Under the pieces are notes generated by a model that made no database searches, was not told where the DNA came from, and was given only the letters and a program-made list of their open reading frames with translations. A program made the position numbers and the translations under genes. DNA of 64,000 nucleotides, from positions 3,449,301 through 3,513,300 of the forward strand of contig OX030957.1 of assembly GCA_943735955.1 (NCBI GenBank), written 5' to 3'. Below, in pieces: positions 28,601-44,312 of this stretch (positions within the stretch are counted from its first letter, which is position 1; every line of letters starts with the position of its first letter). The DNA comes from Piscicola geometra (taxonomy: Eukaryota > Annelida > Clitellata > Hirudinida > Piscicolidae).

Positions 28601-30996
28601 GTTGGTCTCTCAACGAAGCGTCTGCCTCTTACATCTCGCACTACGCCCTCTACTACCGCACGCCACACAGCGACTGGCTGAAGATCGGCGAGTCGACGAA
28701 CCACACGCACGTGCTGTGGAAGCCTCTGAGCGACTTGGCGAGTGTTTCCTTCGTGGTGTACGGCCACTACGAAGGCGGCGCCATCAGCGACTCCAGTGCC
28801 ATTCTCACTGTTACCCTCATTGGTCAGTTTTCAAATTTTAAGAATTTAATAATTAGTAAATTAATTGTAATTTATTGAGAAAAATTTATTTGATGAGTCC
28901 TTGAAAGCTTATATATTTGAAGCAGATGTTTTCTGCATTCTACTTTCAAAAAGACGCTTCAAAGCAAAAAGCCTTCACTCTTTTTAGAAATTCTTTTATT
29001 GCAACTTACAATTTTGCCAAACTTCCATTCAACATTAAATTAGTATTTTAAAACTCTAAATAACAGAGGCATTGCAAACATTCATGTGTCTTTATTTTTG
29101 GCAGACAACCACATTGAACCATCGATAATCTCCTCCTTCAGAATCTCCTTCCCATCTCTCCATCTTCCTCTTCGTGCTTGTGCTTGTCATGCTGCTTGTC
29201 ACTCTCAGTTCAGTGATCGTGCACGTGTGGAGGAAGAAGAAGAGAAAGAAAAAGAACAGTCGATACGGTACTTTTGGCGGTCGTTGTGTTGAGGCCTTTA
29301 TGAACTTCAATACAGTTCTCTTTGACATACAAAACTACTTTGGTTTAACAGACCTACAAGTTTCGAATTGAGACTAGAGTTTTCATATCAACACGTACTT
29401 CCAAGTTTACAGAATTGTCTTAAAGTTTATAGAAAGTTGAACGACGAATTTATAACTTTTGATGAAAGATCCAGTAGTAAAAGCTAAAAATACTTTAATC
29501 AATCAATCAATCAATCACTAATGATTTGTATAGCGCCCTTTACTAAGTGAACAAAGGCGCTCTTCAAATAAATTTGTTAAATAAAACGGTTTTTAGACCA
29601 TTAACAATATATGTATATATATAAATTAAAATATATATATAAACACACAATCAACCTCAATAATCCAACCTCACCCACCCCACCATGACAATCACCGCCA
29701 AAAAATCACTATCACCATAAATAAAAAAAATTTTCATCACCACAATACCAACACTCATACCACAGCACAATCATCACCACATCATCCTCAAAACACAATC
29801 ATCATTCTTCTCAATTTTCTGTCTTGCCACTGGTGCCGAGGCTGCGAAAGAGGGTGAAGGAGAAGTCTTTGCCAACGCTGGTACTGCTGCTGCTATGGAA
29901 AGCTTTCTCCTTTATCCTTTCTCCTTGAGCGCTTTGATTCCCTGCGGCCATCTTGGTCTGCTGCGGCCATTCTCGACAGATTTAAAACAACCAACATTTG
30001 CACTAAAAACATTCTAATTAATTAAATTTAATTTTTATTTAGACTTTAGATTCTAAAATTTTAATATATTATACCCAAAACCGTTTATTCCACAAATTTA
30101 TTTGAGCGGCTGCCAAAATGGCAGCCGCTAACCAAAGATCAATGATACATTCAGTAGTAAAGACTAAGAATACTTTAATGATACGTTTAGTAGTAAAAGC
30201 CAAGAATACAGTACGTGAGACGCTGCCATTGAAAGAAAATTCTCGACTAATTTTTTCCAATTTAAGCGAGGAGTTTAAATAAATAAAATAGAAACAATTT
30301 TTAAAAAGATTCATAATTTTGTATAAAGAATTGTGAAAAACTTAATAAAAAAGAATTTGGTTTTATAGCTTTAACCAACTTTTACAGCTTATTATTCGGA
30401 CACATTATGCTTTTAAAAACTGAATAGTACTTGTTACAAGGTTTCTCATTTTTTAAATAAATAAAATGTATTCAATTTTTTGAATTACATTTTTGTCTAA
30501 TTTTGTCTTTATTCAGGTGGAATCAAATATTTTGGTCCGAATCAAACCGATGAAAAAATAATGTGAGTTTATAACAATTTTTTCCATTAAAAATTGAACA
30601 AATTTTTTTCAATAATAATATAAATATTATTATGTTTACACGTGTTCTACATAAATAGCAAATAATGTTATCGCATTATTCTATTTTACAGCAACCGCAC
30701 CAACAAGGGTCAGTCTTTTTACATTTCAATTACCACATGAATCATTTATGCACTCCATCAATCATGTTTTATCAAACCTCTTACCATCTGAACTATAAGT
30801 TATTAGTTTTTGTTAACCTTCCATTCATGATCCATTTTTTATATCCATCCCACGTTAAAAAAAGATAAATAAAATGTAATTCTCAACAGTTTTTTCAATG
30901 TTTCAAAAAGCAACGGAAAAAATTATTTTTTCAGATGTAGCCAGTGAGGCCTTCAACAAGAACCAATGCGCCAGATACAAAGAAACCCCCATCTAA
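2708..30996 (+). CDS. IGSF9: Turtle/IGSF9-type Ig-FN3 transmembrane adhesion receptor (19 exons)
   Basis: Reconstructed by splice phase: 2708-2825 (tentative), 5635-5822, 8585-8717, 11113-11189, 11423-11615, 14756-15470, 15598-15692, 18846-19591, 19678-19735, 23196-23311, 23951-24107, 25425-25533, 27591-27895, 28257-28385, 28535-28822, 29142-29267, 30517-30562, 30692-30708, 30935-30996. The joined frame is about 1,225 codons ending TAA at 30994. Order is signal, Ig1-Ig5, FN3, linker, FN3, membrane segment, about 55-residue tail, which is the layout of Drosophila Turtle/Borderless and vertebrate IGSF9. Ig1 has the family's LPIFVSFEGYPP-type stretch, and Ig4 starts YPPKLLHMPP, close to the vertebrate Ig4 start. 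Every domain boundary is phase 1. Family members act at the neuronal surface in dendrite, axon and synapse patterning (known for the family; inferred here). Introns carry SINEs and a foldback repeat. The cytoplasmic tail is far shorter than in vertebrate IGSF9. Confidence 0.88.
5392..5485 (+). mobile_element. tRNA-derived SINE fragment (copy 1)
   Basis: A tRNA-like head has an A-box-like GATAGCTTAGCGGTG and a near-consensus B box GGTTCGAGTCC about 40 bases later, followed by a non-tRNA body. A diverged copy lies in the opposite strand at 18362-18452 with the same order of blocks, so this is a dispersed element rather than a tRNA gene. It sits in the long intron before Ig1. Confidence 0.7.
5635..8717 (+). 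CDS. IGSF9: IGSF9-like gene: Ig1 (two exons)
   Basis: Exon 5635-5822 holds the B-strand cysteine (VVLPCDV), the C-strand tryptophan (VQWEKKG) and the IGSF9-like stretch LPIFVSFEGYPPMEEEPFR. It ends at GTGGGT in phase 0. Exon 8585-8717 continues with KSRTLFPSMKPFQ and the F-strand signature EDSGVYTC, then GTPVRLTVH, and ends at GTGAGT (8718) in phase 1. The acceptor at 8584 is chosen because it keeps phase 0 and restores the usual strand length. AGs at 8610 and 8626 are alternatives: 8610 gives the wrong phase and 8626 deletes strands. Confidence 0.85.
11113..11615 (+). CDS. IGSF9: IGSF9-like gene: Ig2 (two exons)
   Basis: The 77-base exon 11113-11189 reads V-PPLLTSFSPSVLKHAKSS then VHIFCK, matching the start and B strand of IGSF9 Ig2. 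It was found only by asking for a phase 1 to phase 0 exon. Exon 11423-11615 starts GKGFPEPSIAWYKNG and carries the DEGIYTC F-strand motif, ending VRLILK in phase 1 at GTTTTT (11616). The split is inside the domain just after the first cysteine. Confidence 0.88.
14756..15692 (+). CDS. IGSF9: IGSF9-like gene: Ig3 with a large Asn/Lys/Arg-rich insertion
   Basis: Exon 14756-15470 begins PRSSPHYVSVAVGSRVKLHC (cysteine codon at 14821), then runs about 169 residues of hydrophilic, Asn-, Lys-, Arg- and Ser-rich sequence (about 14836-15342). It then resumes the fold with HAWFFEDK, VGVYADGSLVINEL and DDAGRY. Exon 15598-15692 supplies RCEAGRG and the G strand VVQVLLDV, leaving phase 1 at GTGAGT (15693). 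Reading on past the first donor gives only CEA and a stop, so the 127-base intron is needed. The whole 500-base insertion is open in frame, which favours real coding sequence, but an unrecognised optional intron is possible. Confidence 0.82.
18362..18452 (-). mobile_element. tRNA-derived SINE fragment (copy 2)
   Basis: On the minus strand this region aligns block by block with 5392-5485: an AAGCTCTAAGGTAGAA segment, then TTGGCATTCGTTTCACTAGC, a degenerate B box GGTTTGATTCC, and the shared body with GATGCTTCA. Divergence is visible throughout, so it is an old copy. It lies in the intron between Ig3 and Ig4. Confidence 0.65.
18846..19735 (+). CDS. IGSF9: IGSF9-like gene: Ig4 with a Ser/Thr/Pro-rich insertion
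   Basis: Exon 18846-19591 starts YPPKLLHMPPVHYSTRKFPA, then EIFCSV and YTVHWFKNG, strongly like IGSF9 Ig4. A Ser-, Thr- and Pro-rich insertion of about 180 residues follows, including serine runs coded by TCA/TCG/TCT triplets (about 19440-19510). The fold then resumes with IRFSHVLDSDAGLYACQ. Exon 19678-19735 gives VFNSEGKSEVSEAMNLFVS and leaves phase 1. The 86-base intron between them is mostly CAT repeats; if retained it would code a poly-His stretch and break the domain. The insertion lies between the C and E/F strands and would form a long exposed, probably glycosylated loop. Confidence 0.82.
23196..24107 (+). CDS. IGSF9: IGSF9-like gene: Ig5 (two exons, first donor ambiguous)
   Basis: Exon 23196-23311 reads DVPYFKERPNALYQVPSHHN, then LTLPCLLHSE and IRWHK, matching IGSF9 Ig5 (TERP...IPC...W). 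The second exon carries GADGSLRLTGL, the motif SDGGIYEC and VSSSLVLVE, ending in phase 1 at GTGTGT (24108). The join is uncertain. A GC donor at 23312 pairs with the acceptor at 23950 (exon from 23951, adding VLSSGDSG). A weak GT donor at 23316 pairs with the acceptor at 23963 (exon from 23964). Both keep the frame. Confidence 0.78.
25425..27895 (+). CDS. IGSF9: IGSF9-like gene: fibronectin III domain 1
   Basis: Exon 25425-25533 encodes the A-C strands (HGVEARLGEEGDSLVVSWMP, then PHPSSQHVLLW) and ends in phase 2 at GTGCGC. Exon 27591-27895 starts in phase 2 with FRKLEND. It then has an acidic insertion of about 45 residues rich in Asp, Asn and Ser, then GNWQTF, STYQVKVMTRHASQAFFS and SVIATTLG. 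The YQVKVMT strand and the tryptophan in the B strand are FN3 hallmarks. The domain lies in the position of the first FN3 of IGSF9. Confidence 0.83.
26052..26633. mobile_element. Foldback-type element with arrayed inverted termini
   Basis: The left end (26052-26155) holds about six imperfect copies of GGATAAAAAGTCTTCA. The right end (about 26554-26633) holds the same motif inverted (TGAAGACTTTTTATCC), about four copies. Between them is AT-rich non-coding DNA. Arrayed repeats in opposite orientation at the two ends are the mark of foldback-like elements. I see no clear target duplication. It lies in the intron that splits FN3-1. Confidence 0.7.
28257..28385 (+). CDS. IGSF9: IGSF9-like gene: inter-FN3 linker exon
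   Basis: A phase 1 to phase 1 exon of 129 bases with a good acceptor (TTTCAG) and donor GTAACG. It encodes polar, Asn/Gln/Lys-rich sequence (start GYNHAASKQDDNK, end LNKLNNFPRKPT) with no domain. IGSF9 proteins have a linker at this place. It could be skipped without changing frame. Confidence 0.65.
28535..28822 (+). CDS. IGSF9: IGSF9-like gene: fibronectin III domain 2
   Basis: A single phase 1-1 exon: LSQHVVAPTLKVSKSTHG, LNISWSLNEAS, ISHYALYYRTPHSDWLKIGE, then VLWKPLSDLASVSFVVYGH and SAILTVTLI. It has the B-strand Trp, the YALYYR strand and the Leu before the F strand. This frame has no start codon of its own, so it is masked by a longer shadow frame. GC-rich codons contrast with the AT-rich introns. 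Confidence 0.85.
29142..29267 (+). CDS. IGSF9: IGSF9-like gene: transmembrane exon
   Basis: Starting at the acceptor CCTTCAG (29141), phase 1, it reads ESPSH followed by LSIFLFVLVLVMLLVTLSSV and IVHVW, then the stop-transfer cluster RKKKRKKKN. That gives one hydrophobic segment of about 24 residues. A stop codon lies just upstream in this frame, so the exon cannot start earlier. The AG at 29104 would use another frame and lose the membrane segment. Confidence 0.87.
29491..29575 (-). mobile_element. Solo 3' tail of the L2/CR1-like LINE
   Basis: On the minus strand this reads GGCGCTATACAAATCATTAG followed by (TGAT)n, the same terminus as the longer LINE copies at 32885 and 54289. Only about 80 bases were inserted, an extreme 5' truncation typical of target-primed reverse transcription. 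Confidence 0.75.
30105..30129. repeat. Perfect short hairpin
   Basis: Eleven-base arms AGCGGCTGCCA / TGGCAGCCGCT around an AAA loop. Its high GC content stands out in an AT-rich intron. Confidence 0.85.
30517..30996 (+). CDS. IGSF9: IGSF9-like gene: cytoplasmic tail exons including a 17-nt microexon
   Basis: Three small exons: 30517-30562 (GIKYFGPNQTDEKI, ends phase 2 at GTGAGT), 30692-30708 (17 bases, NRTNK, phase 2 to 1) and 30935-30994 (DVASEAFNKNQCARYKETPI then TAA). All splice sites are canonical and the phases fit only when the microexon is included. The tail after the membrane segment is about 55 residues. I see no PDZ ligand of the usual kind at the terminus. Confidence 0.75.
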
Positions 30997-32884
30997 CTAG
31001 ACCCATTGTGTTCTGAACTCTCACAAACTTGAAATGAAACTTTTCGTGCTATTTGAATACTCTGTTTCCAGTTTTATTTTTGATATCAATTGAATTTCCG
31101 CTTTGTGTATGTACTATTTTTGATCTGGCCAATGCCATCATAATACGAGTGTATTGTATTTTGAAACTCACAGCGAAAACATATGGAACTCACAGTAGTA
31201 CATCGAACAACTAAACATCTTTTCTTACATAATTGATCACACCATAGGAAAATCCTGGTTCTGAGAAAACTCAAAAATCGACAAAAATTCGGGGTTTCTT
31301 ATCAATTTCTAGTTTATTGAAGCCGAAAGAAAACATACTTTAAAACTATTTTTAGTTAAACAATTGAAAAGTATGAATGTTAAAAACATTTATTTATATT
31401 TTTTAAAATTTATAATTTGATCGAACAAAAATTAGGCGTAAAATCTATTTGCGTCACTTTGAATGAGCTGTACACACATATCATGAATATTATTAATTTA
31501 TTAGATTGAATTTATCTAAAATTATGAATCCAATAAAGAAAAAAAACAGTATTCATTTCAAAGATAAAAAAATATTTGAAGTTAGTGTGGGAAGTAGACG
31601 ATAATTTTGAACTAACAAACAGCATCAACCCTTCATTCAAAGCCAGACTCAAGTTCTTATAGTTCATAACTTCACACTTTATAGAAAAGAAAAAAACTTT
31701 AAATCTTTTCGAATCTTTTGACTTTAATCTTCAAAAAAGACATAGACATAAAATCTCTAATTAAATATAGGTTGCTTTTAATTTGATTTGAACTATTTTC
31801 TAATTAAAATACTATTACTAAAAAGATTTTTAAAAATAAAATTTAAACTTTAATTTAAATTTTTTTTGTTTTAAATCTTCTACATCTCCATTTGCATGAT
31901 GCATCGTTGTAATTAATTTCGATTATTTTATTATTTTCGATTATGGAGGATTATATTTCAAATTAAGTTTCTAAATTTCATTTGCAGTTTGCAAGATCAA
32001 TTATCGATAAATAATGAATGATGGCGTGAGTAAGCAATAACTCCACTCATAAAATGCCAATGTGAAATCTCAGTTTTAAAGAAAAGCTATGCAGTTTATG
32101 TTCTAATTTTTATATTTTAATTCGAAATAATAATGATTTTTTTCATGTAATAAAAAGAAAATAAATTTATGGCATTCTTAAAGAGTTTTTAATGAATATA
32201 ATAATGGTAGCAATTAAAAAGAGATCATTTATAAATCACTGAATATGCTTGAAGATGAGAAGGATTCAAATAAACTATAGCTTTCAACTTATCACCGACT
32301 GATATGAACCCAGATTTGAGACTAGGTTGAGACTTGGATTTGTATCGAAGGTAAAAACAGCATGAGTCCAGCAGAAGCTGTGAAGTTTACTTTATTTTAG
32401 AGTTTAACCACAGCAGGTGTTTTGACCTTTATATTTAAGTATGATTTAATTTATTTAAGTTGTCTCAAATGTCTGTAAAAAAAGATTCAATTGTAGTTTT
32501 CCATAGTCATTCAATAAGAAAAATTCGCCTGTTTTATTTTTTTTATCAAAACATGAGGCATTAAAGCTCATGCAAGAATGTTAAAATTAAATTGGAAACC
32601 TGCTGAGCCATAAAAAACTGTCATTTTCTTAGAAATTTCACAATCAATAGGCAATCAAACAACACTTAAAATGTATTTTTATAGCTCCTATTAATATAAA
32701 AGTAAATAAAAAATGTTAAGTTTGAAAAAATATAAATTCGTATAGACGATCACATTCTCTATAAAGATCGGGACTAGTCGCTTGGCTGAGATTGCTTCAG
32801 TGACCAGCTCCCTGAATTCTTTATTTCCTCATTGACCATTCAAAAGTGAGCAAATTGTTTTTATTCAAAAAAGATATCAAGTTT
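30997..32884. other. Intergenic AT-rich region
   Basis: 3' flank of the adhesion-receptor gene. An AATAAA at 31532-31537 is a possible polyadenylation signal. No coding frame, RNA gene or repeat is recognised. Confidence 0.6.
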
Positions 32885-34547
32885 CAATCAATCAATCACT
32901 AATAATTTGTATAGCGCCCTTTACTATGTGAACAAAAGCGCTCAGCCATCACGCCCTGAACAAGTACGTCTTCAGGCCTCGACGGAAAGTTATGAGTGAC
33001 TTAGTTAAAGTTAAAGAAGAAGGTAAAGAATTCCATAAAAGAAGACCACAGTAAGAAAAAGAACGTTTAGCAAAAAGAGTGTTTAACTGGAAAACGAAAA
33101 GAACGATTAAAGGTAGATGATCTTAGACCAGATTTAGGGGGTTGTTTAATTAGATTTTTAAGATAAATTGGAGCTTTACAGTTATGAATTTTAAACATAT
33201 TTAGGCATATTTTAAAAGTCACTCTAGATCTCAAAGGTAACCAATGTAACAAACGAAGATAAGGAGAAATGTGAGAAAACTTAGGAGCACGAGCAACAAG
33301 ACGAGCAGCACAATTAAAGGTTTTATTTGGAGGAGCTATAGTAGTATCAGGGAGACCATAGTAAAGAGAGTTGCAATAATCAATCCTGGAGAGAACTAGA
33401 GAAGATACAAGAAGTTGCAAGGTAAGATCATCGAGAAAAGGAAGAAGCTGTTTAATACGACGAATGTGGAAGTAACAAGATTTAGAGACAGATAAAATTT
33501 GAGGAGCTAAAGACAAGTTAGAATCAAAAATAAAACCAAGGCTACGAATGGAAGATGAAGGGTTTAGAGAGAGTGAAGAGGGGGGAAGTAAAACTAAAGA
33601 AGGAAGAGATAGTAAAGACTTTGATTTTTTATTGAAATATATGAGTTCAAATTTGTCCGGATTAAGTTTGAGAAACTTAGAAGAAGCCCAAGAGATTATA
33701 GATTGAAAACAGAGAGTTATTTTATTAACAGTAAGGTCAAGAGAAGAGTCAGTGAAAGATGTATAAATATAGGAGTCGTCAGCATAAATTTGACTGTTTA
33801 AAGAAGATGACGAAATAATATTAGGAAGTTCCGAGGTATAAAGAATAAAAAGTAAGGGACCAAGGATTGAGCCCTGTGGAACACCATAAGATAAAGAAAC
33901 AGAAGAAGAACGAGAAGATTCAATTGATACATAGGAAGTTCGCTCAGAAAGGTAGGATTTAAGCCAGATAAGAGAGAAACCAGAAATATTAAAGGAAGAA
34001 TCTAAAACATTTAATAAAAGAGTATGGTCGACAGTGTCAAAAGCAGCTGAAAAGTCAAGGCATAAAAGAAGAGAAGAGGCATTAGAATCAGAAGTTAAAA
34101 TAAGGTCATTATAGAGTTTAAGTAAAGCAGTTTCAGTGGAGTGGCCAATTCTGAAACCAGATTGAGAGGAAGGAAGAAGTGAGTTTTTTTCTAGATAAAA
34201 GATTAATTGTTGAGAAATAACTTTTTCAAGGACCTTAGAAAGAAAGGAAAGGTTAGATACAGGTCTATAACTGGATAAGGATGCAGGATCAAGAGAAGGT
34301 TTCTTAATTGTAGGAATAATAAATGAAGATTTGAGGGCAGACGGAAATTTAGATGTAGACAAAGATAAGTTAACCAAATCCAGAACAATAGGATAGAATA
34401 AAAAGGAGAGTTCTTTAAAAAGGGTTGTAGGAATAAGATCTAGAGAACAAGAAGTGGGAGACATAGAATTAATTATATTTGTAAGATGATCCAATGTGAC
34501 AGGAGAAAAGGATGATAATGATTCAGAAGTAAACTTAGTAAAAGATG
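32885..34547 (-). mobile_element. L2/CR1-like LINE, 5' truncated, with intact reverse transcriptase frame
   Basis: The minus-strand frame (474 residues from 34494 to 33067, open up to about 34547) is a non-LTR reverse transcriptase. Visible motifs are FRIGHSTETALLKLYNDL, the catalytic LLCLDFSAAFDTVDH, GVPQGSILGPLLFILYTSEL and the YADD box (QIYADDSYIY), followed by the thumb region. The 3' end has GGGCGCTATACAAAT and a TGAT-type simple tail at 32885-32900, typical of L2/CR1-clade LINEs. The endonuclease half is missing, so it cannot move by itself. The frame has no stops, so insertion is probably recent. Clade assignment is from motif resemblance only. Confidence 0.92.
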
Positions 34548-34652
34548 GTTAGAGTTAAGAGTTTCAGAGTTAAATAAATTTTAATTATTTTCACTTCGAT
34601 TATCGAATTAGTTTAAATACATTCGTAAACCTCGTCCTAACAACCACTCAAG

Positions 34653-36326
34653 ATGGCGTCGTTCCGATGGACCACCTGCTTCGTCGGTGTCTTGGTGCTT
34701 TTCTTGCAAGTCTCAGAAGGTAAGTCTTTCAACTTTTCAGAGAAATCTCCATGAAACTGACGCATACAACTTCAACAAACAACCCCATGTAGCCTGTCCG
34801 GAGGGGTATAAAGAAATAGGAAAAAAGTGTTACATGGCGGTTTCTGGTCGTTACAACTGGTTGGATTCTCAGACCTCGTGCGCTGCAGCAAAGGGTCACT
34901 TGGCGTCTGTTCATAACGCCGACGACACAAAAAATTTGAAGGAAGCTTCTAAAGAGTTCGGTGGTTAGTAGGTTATGGTTTTGTCGAAAAAACATTCCAA
35001 ACTTTTTTATATATGCTAAAATAAATGAGTTGTCCTTGAAATACCTTTAAACGATGTTAATTAATTGCAGATGAATGTCGGGTGTGGAATAGTCTGAAGT
35101 TTTGGATCGGAGGGGTGTACTGCGGGTCGCAGTGGCAGATGCTGGACAAGGCTCCCAACAGGGATTTTCTTCCGGGAAACTGCAGCATGAGCAGTGGACT
35201 TTCATACATTAACTGGGCGACAGGAAAACCCAACAACTATTTGGGCAATGAGTATTGTGTCGAAGTATACCGTGATGGTCTCTGGACCGATAGTCCGTGT
35301 GATCAAGAAAGATGTTTTCTCTGTCAAACCGTCATTGAAGCTTCTTCCTTTTCTTCCGCAACGTCCAATCCACTTTCTCCAGATGTCACTTCCTTCCCTC
35401 CTTCTTCAGACGTCACTTCCTTCCCTCCTTCTTCCGATGTCACTCCCTTCCCTCCTTCTTCAGATGTCACTCCCTTTCCTTCTTCTTCTGATGTCACTTC
35501 CTTCCCTCCTTCTTCTGATGCCACTCCCTTCCCTCCTTCTTCTGATGTCACTCCTTTCCCTCCTTCTTCTGATGTCACTCCCTTCCCTCCTTCTTCTGAT
35601 GTCACTCCTTTCCCTCCTTCTTCTGATGTCACTCCCTTCCCTCCTTCTTCAGATGTCACTCCCTTCCCTCTTTCTACAGATGTCACTCCCTTTCCTCCTT
35701 TTTCCGATGTCACTTCCTTCCCTCCTTCTGATGTCACTCCCTTCCCTCCTTCTTCAGATGTCACTCCCTTCCCTCCTTCTTCAGATGTCACTCCCTTCCC
35801 TCCTTCTTCAGATGTCACTCCCTTCCCTCCTTCTTCAGATGTCACTTTCTTCCCTTCTTCTTCCGATGTCACTCCCTTCCCTCCTTCTTCAGATGTCACT
35901 CCCTTCCCTCCTTCTTCTGATGTCACTCCTTTTCCTCCTTCTTCATATGTCACTTCCGTCCCTTCTTCTTCTGATGTCACTCCTTTTCCTCCTTCTTCTG
36001 ATGTCACTCCTTTTCCTCCTTCTTCCGATGTCACTTCCTTCCCTCCTTCTTCTGATGTCACTCCCTTCCCTTCTTCTTCTGATGTCACTTCCTTCCCTCC
36101 TTCTTCTGATGTCACTCCCTTTCCTCCTTTTTCCGATGTCACTCCCTTCCCTCCTTCTTCTGATGTCACTTCCTTCCCTTCTTCTTCTGATGTCACTCCC
36201 TTCCCTTCTTCTTCTGATGCCACTCCCTTCCCTCCTTCTTCCGATGTCACTCCCTTTCCTTCTTCTTCCGATGTCACTTTCTTCCCTCCTTCTTCAGATG
36301 TCACTCCCTTTCCTCCTTCCTTCTGA
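34653..36326 (+). CDS. Secreted C-type lectin with mucin-like 9-residue repeat tail
   Basis: Exons 34653-34719, 34793-34963 and 35071-36326 join in phase 1 (497 residues). Exon 1 is a signal peptide (MASFRWTTCFVGVLVLFLQV, then SE). Exons 2-3 form a C-type lectin domain: CPEGYKEIGKKCY, TSCAAAKGHLASVHN, FWIGG, INWATGKPNNYLGNEYCVEV, LWTDSPC and CFLC. The sugar/Ca site is altered: KPN stands where EPN or QPD is usual, and WTD where WND is usual. Binding is therefore uncertain. After the domain come about 35 repeats of SDVTPFPPS type in this frame, a Ser/Thr/Pro-rich stalk likely to be O-glycosylated. There is no membrane segment. The frame ends at TGA (36324), while the repeats go on in another frame to 36720. 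Invertebrate lectins of this type often act in immunity (inference). Confidence 0.9.
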
Positions 36327-36648
36327 TGTCACTTCCTTCCCTCCTTCTTCTGATGTCACTCCCTTCCTTCCTTCTGATGTCACTTCCTTCCCTCCTTCTT
36401 CTGATGTCACTTCCTTCCCTCCTTCTTCTGATGTCCCTCCTATCCCTCCTTCTTCTGATGTCACTCCCTTCCCTCCTTCTTCTGATGTCACTTCCTTCCC
36501 TCCTTCTTCTGATGTCCCTCCTATCCCTCCTTCTTCTGATGTCACTCCCTTCCCTCCTTCTTCTGATGTCACTTCCTTCCCTCCTTCTTCTGATGTCACT
36601 TCCTTCCCTCCTTCTTCTGATGTCACTTCCTTCCCTCCTTCTCCTAAC
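35377..36648 (+). repeat. 27-bp coding minisatellite (DVTPFPPSS units)
   Basis: About 45 imperfect copies of a 27-bp unit (GATGTCACTCCCTTCCCTCC + TTCTTCA/T), each coding nine residues. Some units are 24 bp. Because the unit is a multiple of three and lacks stops in several frames, long shadow frames are open on both strands here; I regard those as artefacts. Near 36315-36325 one extra base shifts the frame of all later units. Confidence 0.93.
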
Positions 36649-36675
36649 GACTCATCTCTTAATACAACTTCAACC

Positions 36676-36761
36676 TCAGACCTTCCATTGAACACTGGCA
36701 CTCTCAACACCACTCCATAACCTTCCATTGAACACTGGCCCTTTCAACACCATTCCATAGT
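36676..36761 (+). repeat. Short tandem duplication over the lectin C-terminus
   Basis: The 42-base block ACCTTCCATTGAACACTGGC...CCATAA, which ends in the stop of the alternative repeat frame (36718), is followed directly by a second copy ending CCATAG. The second copy is untranslated in either model. Confidence 0.85.
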
Positions 36762-36836
36762 CTTCCAGAAGCACCATCAACACCAACTACAACGTTATCT
36801 AGCTTTCAAAACGTTTTCTTCATAATCTCTTAAATG

Positions 36837-36842
36837 AATAAA
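36837..36842 (+). promoter_or_regulatory. Polyadenylation signal of the lectin gene
   Basis: AATAAA about 120 bases after the downstream stop (36720) and 510 after the first stop. It is the first such hexamer on this strand after the repeat tail. Confidence 0.6.
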
Positions 36843-36907
36843 TCTGCCTGTATTGGACATTTCATTTTTGAAGTGAAACTTACTTCATCAACGCAATCAA
36901 TTATTAG

Positions 36908-36913
36908 TTTATT
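36908..36913 (-). promoter_or_regulatory. Polyadenylation signal of the coiled-coil gene
   Basis: The plus strand reads TTTATT, giving AATAAA on the minus strand about 57 bases past the coiled-coil gene's stop. It faces the lectin gene's signal about 65 bases away. Confidence 0.6.
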
Positions 36914-36969
36914 GTCTTAAAATTAAACTTAAATGAGTTATTCTGATTGTAATCGAGAGTGAGCGCAAT

Positions 36970-44312
<7,343 letters not shown>

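Larger units (their letters stand above)
29463..30215. repeat. Intronic repeat cluster with short repeats at both ends
   Basis: The block CAGTAGTAAAAGCTAAAAATAC near 29472 recurs at about 30152 and 30192 as two 40-base units. Between lie a LINE tail fragment, AT dinucleotides, CA-rich DNA and a GC-richer stretch (29830-29980) with a repeated TGCGGCCAT. This may be a nested insertion, but no full element can be named. Confidence 0.4.

Noticed and set aside
28494..28841. 115-residue plus frame and a minus frame over the FN3-2 exon
   Set aside because: Frame-shifted shadows. The FN3 frame at 28535-28822 has the domain motifs and splice phases.
35324..36304. 326-residue minus-strand frame (VTSEEGGKG repeats) and a second plus frame (MSLPSLLLQ repeats)
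   Set aside because: The 27-bp unit has no stops in several frames. Only the plus frame continuous with the lectin domain has splice and domain support.
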